NCBI GenBank assembly: GCA_022969175.1 | Contig: JALJPB010000010.1 | Span: 55,527 to 119,526, forward strand | Length of the DNA: 64,000 nt | DNA from: Colwellia sp. | Lineage (GTDB): Bacteria; Pseudomonadota; Gammaproteobacteria; Enterobacterales; Alteromonadaceae | Direction of reading: 5' to 3' | Shown here: in pieces, positions 1 through 9,042 of the stretch | How positions within the stretch are numbered: the stretch's first letter is position 1 | How the letters are laid out: every line of letters starts with the position of its first letter | The notes under the pieces: generated by a model | Told to the model about the DNA's origin: nothing | What the model saw: the letters and a program-made list of their open reading frames with translations, nothing else | Databases searched by the model: none | Program-made: the position numbers and the translations under genes

Positions 1-810
1 CAGCAAATGAATTTTTATTGGGATAACGGTTATAAAATAAATATTCATGCTAACGGCGATTTAGGTATTCAAATGTGTTTGGATATTGTCGAAAAACTAA
101 TGCAGAGTAATCCTCGTAAAGGACATCGTTTAACTTTGCACCATCTCGGTTACTTCACCACTGAACAAAGTAGGCAAATGAAAAAACTCGGTATTGAAGC
201 TTCGGCCAACCCTTATTATTTATGGGCACTCGCTGATAAGTATTCGGAGTTTGGTTTAGGTAAACATCGAGCTGAGAACCTCGTTGCTATCAAATCATTA
301 CAAGACAACAACATTCCATTTTCATTTCACTCAGACTTTGGCATGGCACCCATGGAACCACTCACTTTAGCTTGGACCGCTGTTAACCGTATAACAGCAC
401 AGAAAGTATTAGTTTCACAAGACCAGCGAATTGATGCTTATACGGCTATGCAGGCTATTACCATTAATGCTGCACGTACTTTAAATCTAGAAGAAAACAT
501 TGGCTCTTTAGCCATTGGAAAAACAGCTAACTTCACTTTATTACAAGAAAACCCTTTGAAAGTTAAAGCCATGCATATTAAAGATATTGCTATCGCTGGT
601 GTGGTATACCATGGTCAATTACATTGGAATAAAGCGCCAAACAAACGACCTATGGTCGGAGATGATCAAGACCAATATGGCTGTAAAACCTCTGCGGGCT
701 ATAGCTGGTGTAGCACCACTAAACAATGTCAGCGCCCATGGCTATTGGCTGAAGAAAAAGGTTTTGCCAATACGGCAACGGCTTTTACTGAGTATTGCCA
801 GAATAAATAA
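1..810 (+). CDS. Amidohydrolase family 3 (YtcJ-like), C-terminal part, cut by window edge
   Basis: The reading frame is open to the first base, so the N-terminus lies outside the window. The visible 269 codons hold the second half of a metal-dependent amidohydrolase: an IHANGD motif, a HHLGYF segment and a FHSDF segment, which in the Amidohydro_3/YtcJ family supply active-site residues, then the usual EDQRIDAYTA-like C-terminal region (here SQDQRIDAYTAMQA). The substrate is unknown. An unusual tail of about 55 residues follows, with a compact Cys/Trp motif (GC-x4-GY-x-WC-x5-C-x-RPW). A related amidohydrolase lies two genes downstream on the same strand, and the three genes are tightly spaced, so an operon is likely. 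Confidence 0.85.
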   Translation, partial: QQMNFYWDNGYKINIHANGDLGIQMCLDIVEKLMQSNPRKGHRLTLHHLGYFTTEQSRQMKKLGIEASANPYYLWALADKYSEFGLGKHRAENLVAIKSLQDNNIPFSFHSDFGMAPMEPLTLAWTAVNRITAQKVLVSQDQRIDAYTAMQAITINAARTLNLEENIGSLAIGKTANFTLLQENPLKVKAMHIKDIAIAGVVYHGQLHWNKAPNKRPMVGDDQDQYGCKTSAGYSWCSTTKQCQRPWLLAEEKGFANTATAFTEYCQNK

Positions 811-840
811 CAGACTTACCATTACAAGGATTTTTATCAG

Positions 841-1668
841 ATGAATAAAACCACTTTAGCCAGTTTCGCAGTCATGCTGATTGCTGGCTTTAATGCGCAG
901 GCTCATGCTGACATTGGTTCAGTTGCCAAGCAAGTTGAAAAAGAGGCGCTGGCAAAACAGTTATCTAACCCGATAGCCGCATTAATTAGTCTGCCTTTAC
1001 AGTTGAATTATGATCAAAATATTGGCCTTAATGATCAAGGTGAACGCTGGACATTAAATGTGCAACCTGTAGCCCCTTTCGAGCTAAGTAAAGACTGGAA
1101 TGTCATCTCCCGTACTATCTTGCCGATAATCTCGCAAAAAAATGTCAGTGGCGTGAACAATAGTGAGTCAGGTATTGGCGACATAGTGCAAAGTGTATTT
1201 TTTTCGCCCAAAGCGCCGACCAAGACCGGTTGGATTTGGGGCGCAGGACCTGTGTTATTGTTACCCACTGGCTCAGACAAAATGTTAACGGCTGATAAAT
1301 GGGGGATAGGCCCGACTGCGGTTGCCTTAAAACAAAAAGGTCCATGGACTTATGGCGGTTTAGCTAATCATATTATTTCAATTGCTGGTGATGATGATCG
1401 TGGCGATATTAACGCGACTTTTTTGCAACCCTTTTTGTCTTATACCACCCCCGCTGCAATTACTTATACCCTGAATGCTGAAGCAACCTATGACTGGGAA
1501 GGAGAACAGTGGACCATACCCGTCTACGCTGGCATTTCTAAGGTATTAAAAATTAATAGCCAACTAATCAGTGTTGCTGCTGGAGTCCGTTATTGGGCTG
1601 CAACAACAGATAGCAGCCCAGAAGGGATAGCCTTGCGGGTATCACTAACGTTTATGTTTCCAAAATAA
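841..1668 (+). CDS. Outer-membrane beta-barrel protein, neuromedin-U/phenol-MetA-like
   Basis: A 275-residue protein with a signal peptide ending near AQAHA (about residue 23). The rest shows alternating short beta-strand-like segments, Gly/Trp-rich turns (GWIWGAGPVLLLPTGS) and a final aromatic strand ending in a phenylalanine region, as in small outer-membrane barrels annotated as MetA-pathway-of-phenol-degradation or neuromedin U family proteins. It sits 30 bp after one amidohydrolase gene and 13 bp before another, so it may serve uptake or export for the same pathway; this is inference from position. An ATG start with an AAGGA upstream is used. The family name is less certain than the localisation. 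Confidence 0.65.
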   Translation: MNKTTLASFAVMLIAGFNAQAHADIGSVAKQVEKEALAKQLSNPIAALISLPLQLNYDQNIGLNDQGERWTLNVQPVAPFELSKDWNVISRTILPIISQKNVSGVNNSESGIGDIVQSVFFSPKAPTKTGWIWGAGPVLLLPTGSDKMLTADKWGIGPTAVALKQKGPWTYGGLANHIISIAGDDDRGDINATFLQPFLSYTTPAAITYTLNAEATYDWEGEQWTIPVYAGISKVLKINSQLISVAAGVRYWAATTDSSPEGIALRVSLTFMFPK

Positions 1669-1681
1669 TAAGGATAGCCTG

Positions 1682-3460
1682 ATGAGAAAGTTGTCAAAAA
1701 ACACATTGTTAACAAAAGTATTGCAGCCACTAATACTAATAGTTTTATTCGCTGCATGCTCCGAAGTAAAACAAACTACTGAAGTATCCAGTCCAGCAAA
1801 TAAGCTTTCTGACAAGCAACAATTACCACAAACGCTGTACTTTGGTGGAGATATTATTACCATGGCAGGAGACGAGCCTGAGTATGTTGAAGCTGTTATA
1901 GAGCGTAATGGAAAGATTATCTATGCCGGTAGCAAAGCTAATAGCAGTGCTTACCTGTCAGAAAAACACTTTGCCGGTGAAACCATCGAAGTTAACTTAG
2001 AAGGTAAAACCATGTTGCCTGGCTTTGTTGATCCCCATGGTCACTTTATGTCGGCACTGATGATGGCTGAGCAAGTTAATGTCGCACAACCACCGGTTGG
2101 TAATGCAACTAATATTGCCAAAATTATTGAAAAGCTTAAAGCTTATCAAACAGAAAACAAGGTTGAAAAAGACGGTTGGTTAGTCGGCTGGGGTTATGAT
2201 CAAGACCTTATTGAAGAACAGCGCCATATCACTAAACTCGACCTCGATAGTGCTTTTCCTGATCATAAAGTATTAATCATCCATGTATCAATGCATGGCG
2301 CGGTATTAAATTCACCAGCACTTCAGTGGGCGAATATTGATGCCAAGACTAAAACACCTGCGGGTGGCATCATCGCTAGGTTGCCTAATAGCAATGAACC
2401 AGCCGGTTTAGTTATGGAAATGGCTTACGTGCCTATCATGGAAAAATTACCACAACCAAGCGATAACGAAATGCTTGCTTTAATGGCCAAAGCTCAACAG
2501 CAGTATACCAGTCAAGGATATACTCATGCCGTTGAAGGTTTTACTCACACCAAACACCTAGATTTTCTCTTAAAAGCGGCACAACAAGGGAAAATGGTTA
2601 TTGATATCGCCGCATTACCTGCTTTTACTGAAATAGAACAGTGGTTTGATAAGTCAGAATATAAATTTGGTGAGTATAATAATAAATTTAAAATTCACGC
2701 CTGTAAAATCACCTTAGATGGCTCCCCACAAGGTAAAACAGCTTTTGTTACTAAGCCTTACATAACCGGCGGCCCAGCTAGTGAAAAAAATTGGCGTGGT
2801 GAATCCTCCATCACTCAAACTCAACTAGATGCCATTACTAAAAAAATGTTTGCTGCTAACATTCCACTGCAAATCCATACCAACGGTGATGCTGCGATAG
2901 ATATGATGATAAAAACCGTAGAAAACGCAGGCATTACCGCCAAAGATGATCGTCGCACGGTTATTGTTCATTCACAGTTTCAACGTCCAGATCATTTACC
3001 TAAATATGTCGAGCTCGGTTTAATGCCCTCTTATTTCACTTTGCATACCTACTTTTGGGGTGATGTTCATGTGAAAAATATTGGTAGGGAAGCTGCTAAT
3101 TTCATTAGCCCGATGAAAGCAGCAAAAGACGTAGGTATTATTACCTCTAATCACTCTGATTTTAACGTGACGCCATTAAACCCCTTCTTTATTATGTGGT
3201 CATCAATGGCCCGTGAAACCCGCTCAGGCGTAATTCTTGGCGAAGAGCAGCGTGTAGATAGCTACACAGCGTTACAAGCATTAACTACTGGGCCTGCTTA
3301 TCAGTTTTTTGAAGAAAATCGTAAAGGTATGATAAAAGAAGGTTTACTGGCAGATTTTGTTATTGTTAAGAATAACCCATTAAAACAAAAGTTGAATGAT
3401 ATTAAAAATAACCAAGTATTAACTACGATTAAGGAAGGTAAAGTCGTCTGGTCACATTAG
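1682..3460 (+). CDS. Amidohydrolase family 3 (YtcJ-like) lipoprotein
   Basis: A 592-residue full-length amidohydrolase. The N-terminus has a lipoprotein signal with lipobox FAAC (Cys26), so the enzyme is probably membrane-anchored and periplasmic. Metal-binding features of the family are visible: the DPHGHF motif (His119 and His121), IHTNGD near residue 395, a VHSQFQ segment and a NHSDFN segment, then the terminal LADFVIVKNNPL found in cyclic amidohydrolases. It is a diverged relative of the partial amidohydrolase at the start of the window and is probably co-transcribed with it. The substrate cannot be deduced. It ends about 90 bp before a fossil gene on the other strand. Confidence 0.85.
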   Translation: MRKLSKNTLLTKVLQPLILIVLFAACSEVKQTTEVSSPANKLSDKQQLPQTLYFGGDIITMAGDEPEYVEAVIERNGKIIYAGSKANSSAYLSEKHFAGETIEVNLEGKTMLPGFVDPHGHFMSALMMAEQVNVAQPPVGNATNIAKIIEKLKAYQTENKVEKDGWLVGWGYDQDLIEEQRHITKLDLDSAFPDHKVLIIHVSMHGAVLNSPALQWANIDAKTKTPAGGIIARLPNSNEPAGLVMEMAYVPIMEKLPQPSDNEMLALMAKAQQQYTSQGYTHAVEGFTHTKHLDFLLKAAQQGKMVIDIAALPAFTEIEQWFDKSEYKFGEYNNKFKIHACKITLDGSPQGKTAFVTKPYITGGPASEKNWRGESSITQTQLDAITKKMFAANIPLQIHTNGDAAIDMMIKTVENAGITAKDDRRTVIVHSQFQRPDHLPKYVELGLMPSYFTLHTYFWGDVHVKNIGREAANFISPMKAAKDVGIITSNHSDFNVTPLNPFFIMWSSMARETRSGVILGEEQRVDSYTALQALTTGPAYQFFEENRKGMIKEGLLADFVIVKNNPLKQKLNDIKNNQVLTTIKEGKVVWSH

Positions 3461-3551
3461 TTAATAAGTGTTTAAGACTGCTATGAAGATACCAGATAGC
3501 TTTAAATAACTTAGATAGCAGTGTTCTTAAACTATCTAGGTATTTAAACGA

Positions 3552-3791
3552 TTAAATTACTAGTGAAGTGAGTTTTGGTGTGAACTCTTTACTCACTTCA
3601 ATATCATCAATGGTTGATGGTATAACAACAGCTTCACCATCAATCATTTGTCTTAAGGTTTTACCCGAGGGTGTTTTAGGTAGACGATCAATCACTAAAA
3701 CATCTCTTAATGAAGCGATTTCCCCAATTTCAGCTCTGACTCTAGTCTTTAGCTCTTGCTCAAATTCTTCATTACTAGTATCGATACCATT
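3552..3791 (-). pseudogene. C-terminal fossil of an acyl-CoA/propionyl-CoA synthetase
   Basis: On the minus strand a short open segment encodes the last 79 residues of an acyl-CoA synthetase: the conserved RLPKTPSGKTLR lysine region, which in ANL enzymes holds the catalytic Lys, followed by an IDGE-type tail as in PrpE-like enzymes. An in-frame stop lies directly upstream of this segment and no start or adenylation domain is found. The whole N-terminal part is absent, replaced by the amidohydrolase operon. This is the remnant of a deleted gene. The plus-strand ORF over the same bases is a shadow. Confidence 0.75.
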
Positions 3792-3897
3792 TTATTAACA
3801 GCTATAAATCTGTCGACAAAATTGTGAAATTAGACCTTTGGCTAATATTTGCACTTGTTTTTTTATAATATTTAGCCTGTCATTAGATGCTTTCAGC

Positions 3898-4812
3898 TTA
3901 CTCTATGTTTAATAGGTTTGCGGGAGCAAACTGGTCGGTAAGTAACCGAGTATTTTCAGGCCAGTCTTGATGAGTATTACTCGAAGTCATACTTGAATAA
4001 ATTGCCGATATATCTATATTAAAAGGGCTCAATTGAGGTTTTAAAACTTCAATACGTTGCAATAATTCTTTATCTGAAGGCAGTTGCTGAGCACTAACCA
4101 GAATTATTCGATTGTTATTTTTTTGGTTTCTCACATTGAAAAATTCATTATATACCGATTGATACGTTGCTGATTCATGTGCATATAACGTGCTTGAAGA
4201 GAAAGTATTTGATGTTAAAACGCCGTTAGTGCTCAACAACTGTTTTGCTTCTGTTAAAAACTCTTGAGTTAATAAGTGTTCAGGAATGTACTCGCCGTTA
4301 AAAGCATCCAGAATAATCCAATCATACTTTTGTTTTTTAAGTAGCGCTCTTTTTATGAAAATACGTCCGTCTTGGGTATAGGTCTTAACGTTTTCGTTTT
4401 CAAAAAAACCAAAATACTGGCGAGCTACTTTAACTACAGAAGGATCTATTTCAACATTGTCTATACGGCTTTTTGGAAAAAGTTGGTGTAGGGTATTCGA
4501 CATCGTGCCGCCGCCTAAACCAATAATTAGGATGCGCTCAGGTTGGTTGTTAACCAATAAAGCAGAGAATAATAACTTAGTGTAATTGAAAACAAGGCTT
4601 TGAGGATTACTTTTTAAAAAACAACTTTGGCTAGATTTGCTGTTTTTGACATTAAATCGCAAGCAGCGTAAGTCACCAGTATCCTCAACGATAATATTGC
4701 GATATAGCGAGCGTTCATTGTGAATAATTTCAGCGCCAACTTGTGTCGATAAAAAAATAGCGGCAAGACAAATTATCATCGACAGTTTACAAAAATAGGC
4801 CATCTTAAGCAT
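3898..4812 (-). CDS. Spermidine synthase-like methyltransferase-fold protein
   Basis: A 304-residue protein with an N-terminal hydrophobic segment (about residues 8-26) and a Rossmann methyltransferase core: glycine-rich loop GLGGGT followed by VEIDP, the acidic ribose-binding position, then TQDGR and ILDAFNGEYIPEHL. This is the spermidine synthase/polyamine aminopropyltransferase fold. The start overlaps the upstream membrane-protein gene by 8 bp, so the two are translationally coupled. In many bacteria the two parts form one fused MFS-like/spermidine synthase protein; here they are separate. The leading hydrophobic segment suggests membrane anchoring. A real polyamine activity is not proven, as fused members have unclear functions. 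Confidence 0.75.
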   Translation of the reverse strand: MLKMAYFCKLSMIICLAAIFLSTQVGAEIIHNERSLYRNIIVEDTGDLRCLRFNVKNSKSSQSCFLKSNPQSLVFNYTKLLFSALLVNNQPERILIIGLGGGTMSNTLHQLFPKSRIDNVEIDPSVVKVARQYFGFFENENVKTYTQDGRIFIKRALLKKQKYDWIILDAFNGEYIPEHLLTQEFLTEAKQLLSTNGVLTSNTFSSSTLYAHESATYQSVYNEFFNVRNQKNNNRIILVSAQQLPSDKELLQRIEVLKPQLSPFNIDISAIYSSMTSSNTHQDWPENTRLLTDQFAPANLLNIE

Positions 4813-5431
4813 AACTCACCTTTTGTGCGTTTGAGTGTTTATTCGCGAGTATCGCACCTAGTCCTAATATCACTAATATAAGGCTAAAACTAATAATTAT
4901 TTGATTCACTTCAAAATACAAGACTAAATAAAACGAAGTCACTATTGTGCCAATTGCACTGCCAAGTGTTGATATAAAGTAGAGCTTGCCGGCTATTTGA
5001 CCGCTTTCATTTTTATTGGTAACTAATAATCTTACTGAATAAGGCGATAACATACCAAGTACTATTGTAGGTAAGAAGAATAATGCTGCTGATGCGAGTA
5101 AAGAGCCATATCGACTGTCTTCGATATACAAAAATATCCATTCCATAATGGGAGTAGCAAAAAGGGCAATAGGGAGAATAAACAAACCAGCAATAATGAA
5201 AATACCGCCATAACGTTTAAGGGATGCTGATTGGGTGGAATATTTACCGCCAATTAAATAACCAATAGCAAGACTAAGCATAAATACGGTAATTATACTG
5301 CCCCATATATGGACACTGCTACCGAAAAAAGGGGCAAGAATACGGCCACCTAAAAGCTCTATTCCCATTATGCAAAAGCCGCTACAAAAAGCGAGTAAAT
5401 AAATTAATGGGTTTTGCCAAGTATTTTGCAT
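4805..5431 (-). CDS. Membrane subunit of a split spermidine synthase-like transporter
   Basis: A 208-residue protein made almost entirely of hydrophobic helices, about six by eye, with the family-typical start (LAFCSGFCIMGIELLGGRILAPFFGSS, seen at residues 14-40) that opens fused MFS/spermidine synthase proteins. It ends with a charged tail and its stop overlaps the start of the methyltransferase-fold gene. The pair probably makes one functional unit. No substrate can be named. The minus-strand ATG follows a purine-rich stretch, and no alternative start fits better. Confidence 0.75.
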   Translation of the reverse strand: MQNTWQNPLIYLLAFCSGFCIMGIELLGGRILAPFFGSSVHIWGSIITVFMLSLAIGYLIGGKYSTQSASLKRYGGIFIIAGLFILPIALFATPIMEWIFLYIEDSRYGSLLASAALFFLPTIVLGMLSPYSVRLLVTNKNESGQIAGKLYFISTLGSAIGTIVTSFYLVLYFEVNQIIISFSLILVILGLGAILANKHSNAQKVSYA

Positions 5432-5596
5432 TGATTTGAGCTTCTTATTTGAAAGTTGATGGTTATCCTAGCTGATAATTTGACTGTCGAATATGAATAT
5501 TTTCTTTGATATTGACCTTATTGATAAATTTCTATACCAATTAACCTACGAAAGTGGCTATACTCGATTAACTAACTCAAATTTCAAGGAAAACAA

Positions 5597-5959
5597 ATGA
5601 AAGGTTTAATTTTATCTTTATCTTTAGTTGTATTAAGCACAGCCGCTTTCGCTAACGATACATTGTCGAGTCGTGAGAAGGGCGAAATAGAACTTTTACT
5701 TGCTGAGTCTGCGAGTAAATTAATTTATTTAGAGCGTGACTGTGGCAAACCTATGGATAAAGAGAAGTTTAAAGAACTTGCCAAAATTAAAGCATTTAGT
5801 GAAGGTCATTTATCAATTGAAGGTATTAGCTGGGAACGAGTTAAACGTAAATCTCATCAGGCCTATGGTATGCTTAAAATTGAAGCGCCAATGGGCGAGT
5901 TATGCGAGCAATATAAAGCTGATATTAAAGGCAGTTACCGTTTCTTAAAAGCCAACTAA
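5597..5959 (+). CDS. Small exported hypothetical protein (DUF5329-like size)
   Basis: A 120-residue protein with a clear signal peptide (cleavage after TAAFA, residue 19). The mature part is charged and mostly helical, with two Cys residues (in RDCGKPM and GELCEQY) that could form one periplasmic disulfide. RBS AAGGA lies 7-8 bases before the ATG, and a TATACT-type -10 box precedes it. A strong terminator follows about 120 bp downstream, so it is probably a single-gene unit. I do not recognise the family with certainty. Confidence 0.65.
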   Translation: MKGLILSLSLVVLSTAAFANDTLSSREKGEIELLLAESASKLIYLERDCGKPMDKEKFKELAKIKAFSEGHLSIEGISWERVKRKSHQAYGMLKIEAPMGELCEQYKADIKGSYRFLKAN

Positions 5960-6079
5960 CAGCTAAATTAAAAAAGTTAAGTTTTTAAGTGATTTATATT
6001 ATATAAAGTGAACTTAATAAATAAAGCAATGTCCTACTATGTGAGAGGCTTTTATTTCCCTTAGTGTTTCATGTTTTAT

Positions 6080-6107
6080 GCACATTTTTTTAAATGTGCT
6101 TTTTTTT
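6080..6107 (+). terminator. Intrinsic terminator
   Basis: Perfect 8-bp stem GCACATTT/AAATGTGC with a 4-base loop followed by eight T residues. It ends the small exported protein gene. The rest of the stretch between that gene and the PAS-GGDEF gene (about 340 bp) holds no other supported gene. Confidence 0.85.
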
Positions 6108-6306
6108 GTCTAAAATTTAGTTAAGGAAAAATTTACTAACTCCACAGAGGCTTTAATCATATAATTAGCACCACGAATTTACTCTAGCTATAAAATCTCC
6201 TTTACCGCTTAAAAAGTAGGGTGCGGATAAACCATAGGCTATACTTATTCCTTGGTAGTTTGTCGGTATATGTTAGTTTGTCCAAATCATTGAATTAGTG
6301 CGAGTA

Positions 6307-7563
6307 ATGATGAATAAAAGTAGTTCACAAATAGAAAAATCGATTTATCGGTTATTTGAAGTGACACCTGTTCCTATGGTTTTATCATTTCCTGATGGGA
6401 AATTGGAATATGTGAATCCCGCTTTAAAGGCTATGTTAGGTTATGAAGGGGAAAGCATCTATGCCCAAAATGTTATCATTACCCATTTGGATGATGTAAA
6501 TGTAAATGAAGAAATTAGACAGGGATTAAAGAAGAATCCATTTAATCCTATTCAAATTGAGAAGCGCTACACCCACCGACTAGGCCACACTGTTTATGTG
6601 CAGCTTAATATTGTTGCTCAAGCGGATGAAGATGGTGAAATAAAAAGGTATATTTCACAATTAATCGATTTAACTACAATTAAAAAATCAGATGCCGCTG
6701 AAGTACTACTCAATCATCTTGTTAATCAATCTAATGATGCCATCTATGTGGTTGCCCCTAAGTTTGGTCAAATTTTAAATTGCAATGATTTAGCATATCA
6801 AAGACTTGGCTATACAAAAGAAGAATTACTAAATTTAACCGTCGATCATCTTCACCCTGACTTTAAGCAAAAGGGAAAGTGGCAGGAATACTTTAATCAA
6901 ATCAAAAAACATGGCTCTCTTGTTATCGAAGCTAGTCATACTAGAAAAGATGGTACAACCTTCCCTGTCGAAGCTAATGTCAGCTATATTAAGTACAACA
7001 AAACTGACTATTTACTAGCTATCGTTAGAGATATATCTCGGCGCAAACAAAAAGAGCTTGCTGCGCTAGCATTAGCTAATTTAGACCCACTAACAAAATT
7101 GCCTAATCGCAGTATTGTCGATGAATATTTAGATGAATTAACACTTAAAGCTCAACAAAATAATACACTTATCGCTTTTATTTATATTGATGTTGATGAC
7201 TTTAAAAATATTAATGACAACTATGGTCATGTTATTGGTGATGAAGTTTTGAAAACAACCGCTAACCGCCTAAAAAGCTGTATAAGGGAAACTGATATAA
7301 TTACTCGTTTGGGCGGTGATGAGTTTTTGATCTTAATTAATGGTATTGAATCAAAGTCGTCAATAAAACCTATGGTTAAGAAATTTTTAGCCGAATTTTA
7401 TTCACCTTTTAAAATACAAACTCACTTAATAAATGTGACGATTAGTATTGGCGTTTCTGTTTATTGTGATGAAAATACTGATGTTCATACCTTAATTCAG
7501 TTAGCGGATGAGGCAATGTATCAAGCCAAAAAGCAATCTGGTACTTCAATTTATTTTATCTAG
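6307..7563 (+). CDS. PAS-PAS-GGDEF diguanylate cyclase
   Basis: A soluble c-di-GMP synthase. Two PAS sensor domains (about residues 10-120 and 130-250) precede a GGDEF domain (about 255-418). The GGDEF signature is intact (RLGGDEFLIL), and an allosteric inhibition site RETD lies exactly five residues before it, so both activity and product feedback are expected. The domain opens with DPLTKLPNR as usual. No transmembrane segment is visible, so it is cytoplasmic. A GTG nine bases upstream is possible, but the ATG pair here seems more likely. It stands alone between a terminator and the sigma-54-like promoter of the next operon. Confidence 0.85.
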   Translation: MMNKSSSQIEKSIYRLFEVTPVPMVLSFPDGKLEYVNPALKAMLGYEGESIYAQNVIITHLDDVNVNEEIRQGLKKNPFNPIQIEKRYTHRLGHTVYVQLNIVAQADEDGEIKRYISQLIDLTTIKKSDAAEVLLNHLVNQSNDAIYVVAPKFGQILNCNDLAYQRLGYTKEELLNLTVDHLHPDFKQKGKWQEYFNQIKKHGSLVIEASHTRKDGTTFPVEANVSYIKYNKTDYLLAIVRDISRRKQKELAALALANLDPLTKLPNRSIVDEYLDELTLKAQQNNTLIAFIYIDVDDFKNINDNYGHVIGDEVLKTTANRLKSCIRETDIITRLGGDEFLILINGIESKSSIKPMVKKFLAEFYSPFKIQTHLINVTISIGVSVYCDENTDVHTLIQLADEAMYQAKKQSGTSIYFI

Positions 7564-7609
7564 TCTCTTTTAACTCATTTATCACTTTTATCTTTTTAGC
7601 TATTTATTT

Positions 7610-7637
7610 CCGAACAACATCCATTCAAAACCGAACA
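7610..7637 (+). promoter_or_regulatory. Direct repeat CCGAACA, 21-bp period, candidate activator sites
   Basis: CCGAACA occurs twice, 21 bp apart (two helical turns), roughly 65-90 bp before the sigma-54-like promoter of the transporter operon. Such spacing on one DNA face suits binding of an NtrC-type activator, and one is encoded at the end of this operon. Confidence 0.45.
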
Positions 7638-7698
7638 GTTCAACCCTCTTATTTTACATTTAATTATTTAACCTACTGAAAACACTTAAATTAAATTG

Positions 7699-7714
7699 TT
7701 GGCATGAAACTTCC
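7699..7714 (+). promoter_or_regulatory. Candidate sigma-54 promoter of the ABC efflux operon
   Basis: TTGGCATGAAACTTCC resembles the -24/-12 consensus: the GG element is intact, but the -12 element reads TTCC rather than TTGC. It lies about 45 bp before the adaptor start codon. Confidence 0.4.
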
Positions 7715-7756
7715 TATACCTTAAGTTCTTGATAATGTAATTGCCGTGAGAATTTA

Positions 7757-8995
7757 ATGAAAATAGAGCTAAATAACAATAAACCTTGGAAGAAATGGCT
7801 AGCCTTTAGTTTATTCATTCTATTGATTGGTTATGCGACAGTAGCTGTTAGCAGCAAATCTACGAAAAGCCTAGATGTATCATTAATTATATTCCAAGCG
7901 GTTGAACGTGGTGCTTTAGATATTTATACCAACGCCTATGGTGAATTTTATTCTGCCAAAGAGCGGTTATTAACAGCTCCCGCTCAAGGTAAAGTTGCAG
8001 AAATACTTGTACGGCCTGGAACTAAAATAACACCGGAAACCATCATTTTAACGCTATTTAATCCAAAGCTCGAACAAGAAGTTAATGCAGCTAAAGGGCA
8101 ATTAGCACAACAAGAAGCTCAGCAGCAAGCCTATAAGTATGAACAACAAAACGAGCGGTTGAATTATCAAGGCCGAATTGCTGATATTGAAGCAGAAATA
8201 GAAAAAGCTAATTTAGAGTTGTCAGTAAATGAAAATTTATCAAACTTAGGTGTTGCCTCAAAAATTGAATTACAACGGGCAAAGCTTGCCGTGAAACAAC
8301 AAAGCAGGCGTTTAGAATTTGAAAAAGAAAAATTTTTACAATTTGTTGAAATGCAGGGTTATCAACTCACCCAGCGAAAAATAACAATCAGTCAACAGAT
8401 TTCCCAAGTTGCGATGTTGCAAAAACAGCTGGATGATATGCAGGTAAAAGCGGGTATTAATGGCTCATTGCAAACGTTAGAAGTTGAATTAGGACAAAGT
8501 GTGCAATTAGGTCAAGCTATAGCAAAAGTGGGTAGTGACAAAGAATTAATTGCGCGTTTACGCTTACCTCAACAACAAGCTGACCAAATTGATATTAATG
8601 CACCAGTAGTGATTAATACCCAAAAAGGTGAAGTCAGTGCCCATATTACTCGTATAGAAAGCGTGGTAACCAACGGTTCTGTACTGGCAGAGGCTGTTAT
8701 TGATGGCAAGTTAACATCTAACTCTCGTCCGGCATTAGCCATTTCGGCACAGGTTTTTGTCAAACATCAAGAAAATATCTTATACATTCCCCAGTTTTCA
8801 GGGTTACGTCCGCAAAGCAAGCAAAGTGTTTTTGTCCGTACTTCTAGCAATAGGATAGTTCAACGAGGAGTTACCTTTGGTGTTTTAACGCAAGAGAAAT
8901 TAATAATTTTAGCTGGGCTTAATTTCGGTGAAGAAATCGTGAAATCTGATATGAGTCAATATAAAAAATTCACAGAAATAGAATTAATTCATTAA
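7757..8995 (+). CDS. HlyD/MacA-type periplasmic adaptor protein
   Basis: A 412-residue membrane fusion protein of a tripartite or MacAB-like ABC exporter. One N-terminal transmembrane helix (about residues 13-31) is followed by a lipoyl-like half motif (TAPAQGKVAEILVRPGTKI), a long coiled coil (about 110-235, rich in Gln/Glu/Lys), a second lipoyl half and a beta-barrel domain. It should link the inner-membrane permease to an outer-membrane channel, which is not encoded nearby. ATG start, 8 bp gap to the ATPase leader. Family assignment is good; the cargo is unknown. Confidence 0.85.
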   Translation: MKIELNNNKPWKKWLAFSLFILLIGYATVAVSSKSTKSLDVSLIIFQAVERGALDIYTNAYGEFYSAKERLLTAPAQGKVAEILVRPGTKITPETIILTLFNPKLEQEVNAAKGQLAQQEAQQQAYKYEQQNERLNYQGRIADIEAEIEKANLELSVNENLSNLGVASKIELQRAKLAVKQQSRRLEFEKEKFLQFVEMQGYQLTQRKITISQQISQVAMLQKQLDDMQVKAGINGSLQTLEVELGQSVQLGQAIAKVGSDKELIARLRLPQQQADQIDINAPVVINTQKGEVSAHITRIESVVTNGSVLAEAVIDGKLTSNSRPALAISAQVFVKHQENILYIPQFSGLRPQSKQSVFVRTSSNRIVQRGVTFGVLTQEKLIILAGLNFGEEIVKSDMSQYKKFTEIELIH

Positions 8996-9042
8996 ATACC
9001 AACATGATCACTCAACAAATAAAAAATAAAAAGGAAATAACA

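Noticed and set aside
3568..3798. Plus-strand ORF of 76 codons
   Set aside because: It is the antisense of the fossil acyl-CoA synthetase end; the minus strand has the conserved family residues.
5960..6300. c-di-GMP riboswitch before the cyclase gene
   Set aside because: The conserved GEMM core segments are not found; only a terminator is clear.
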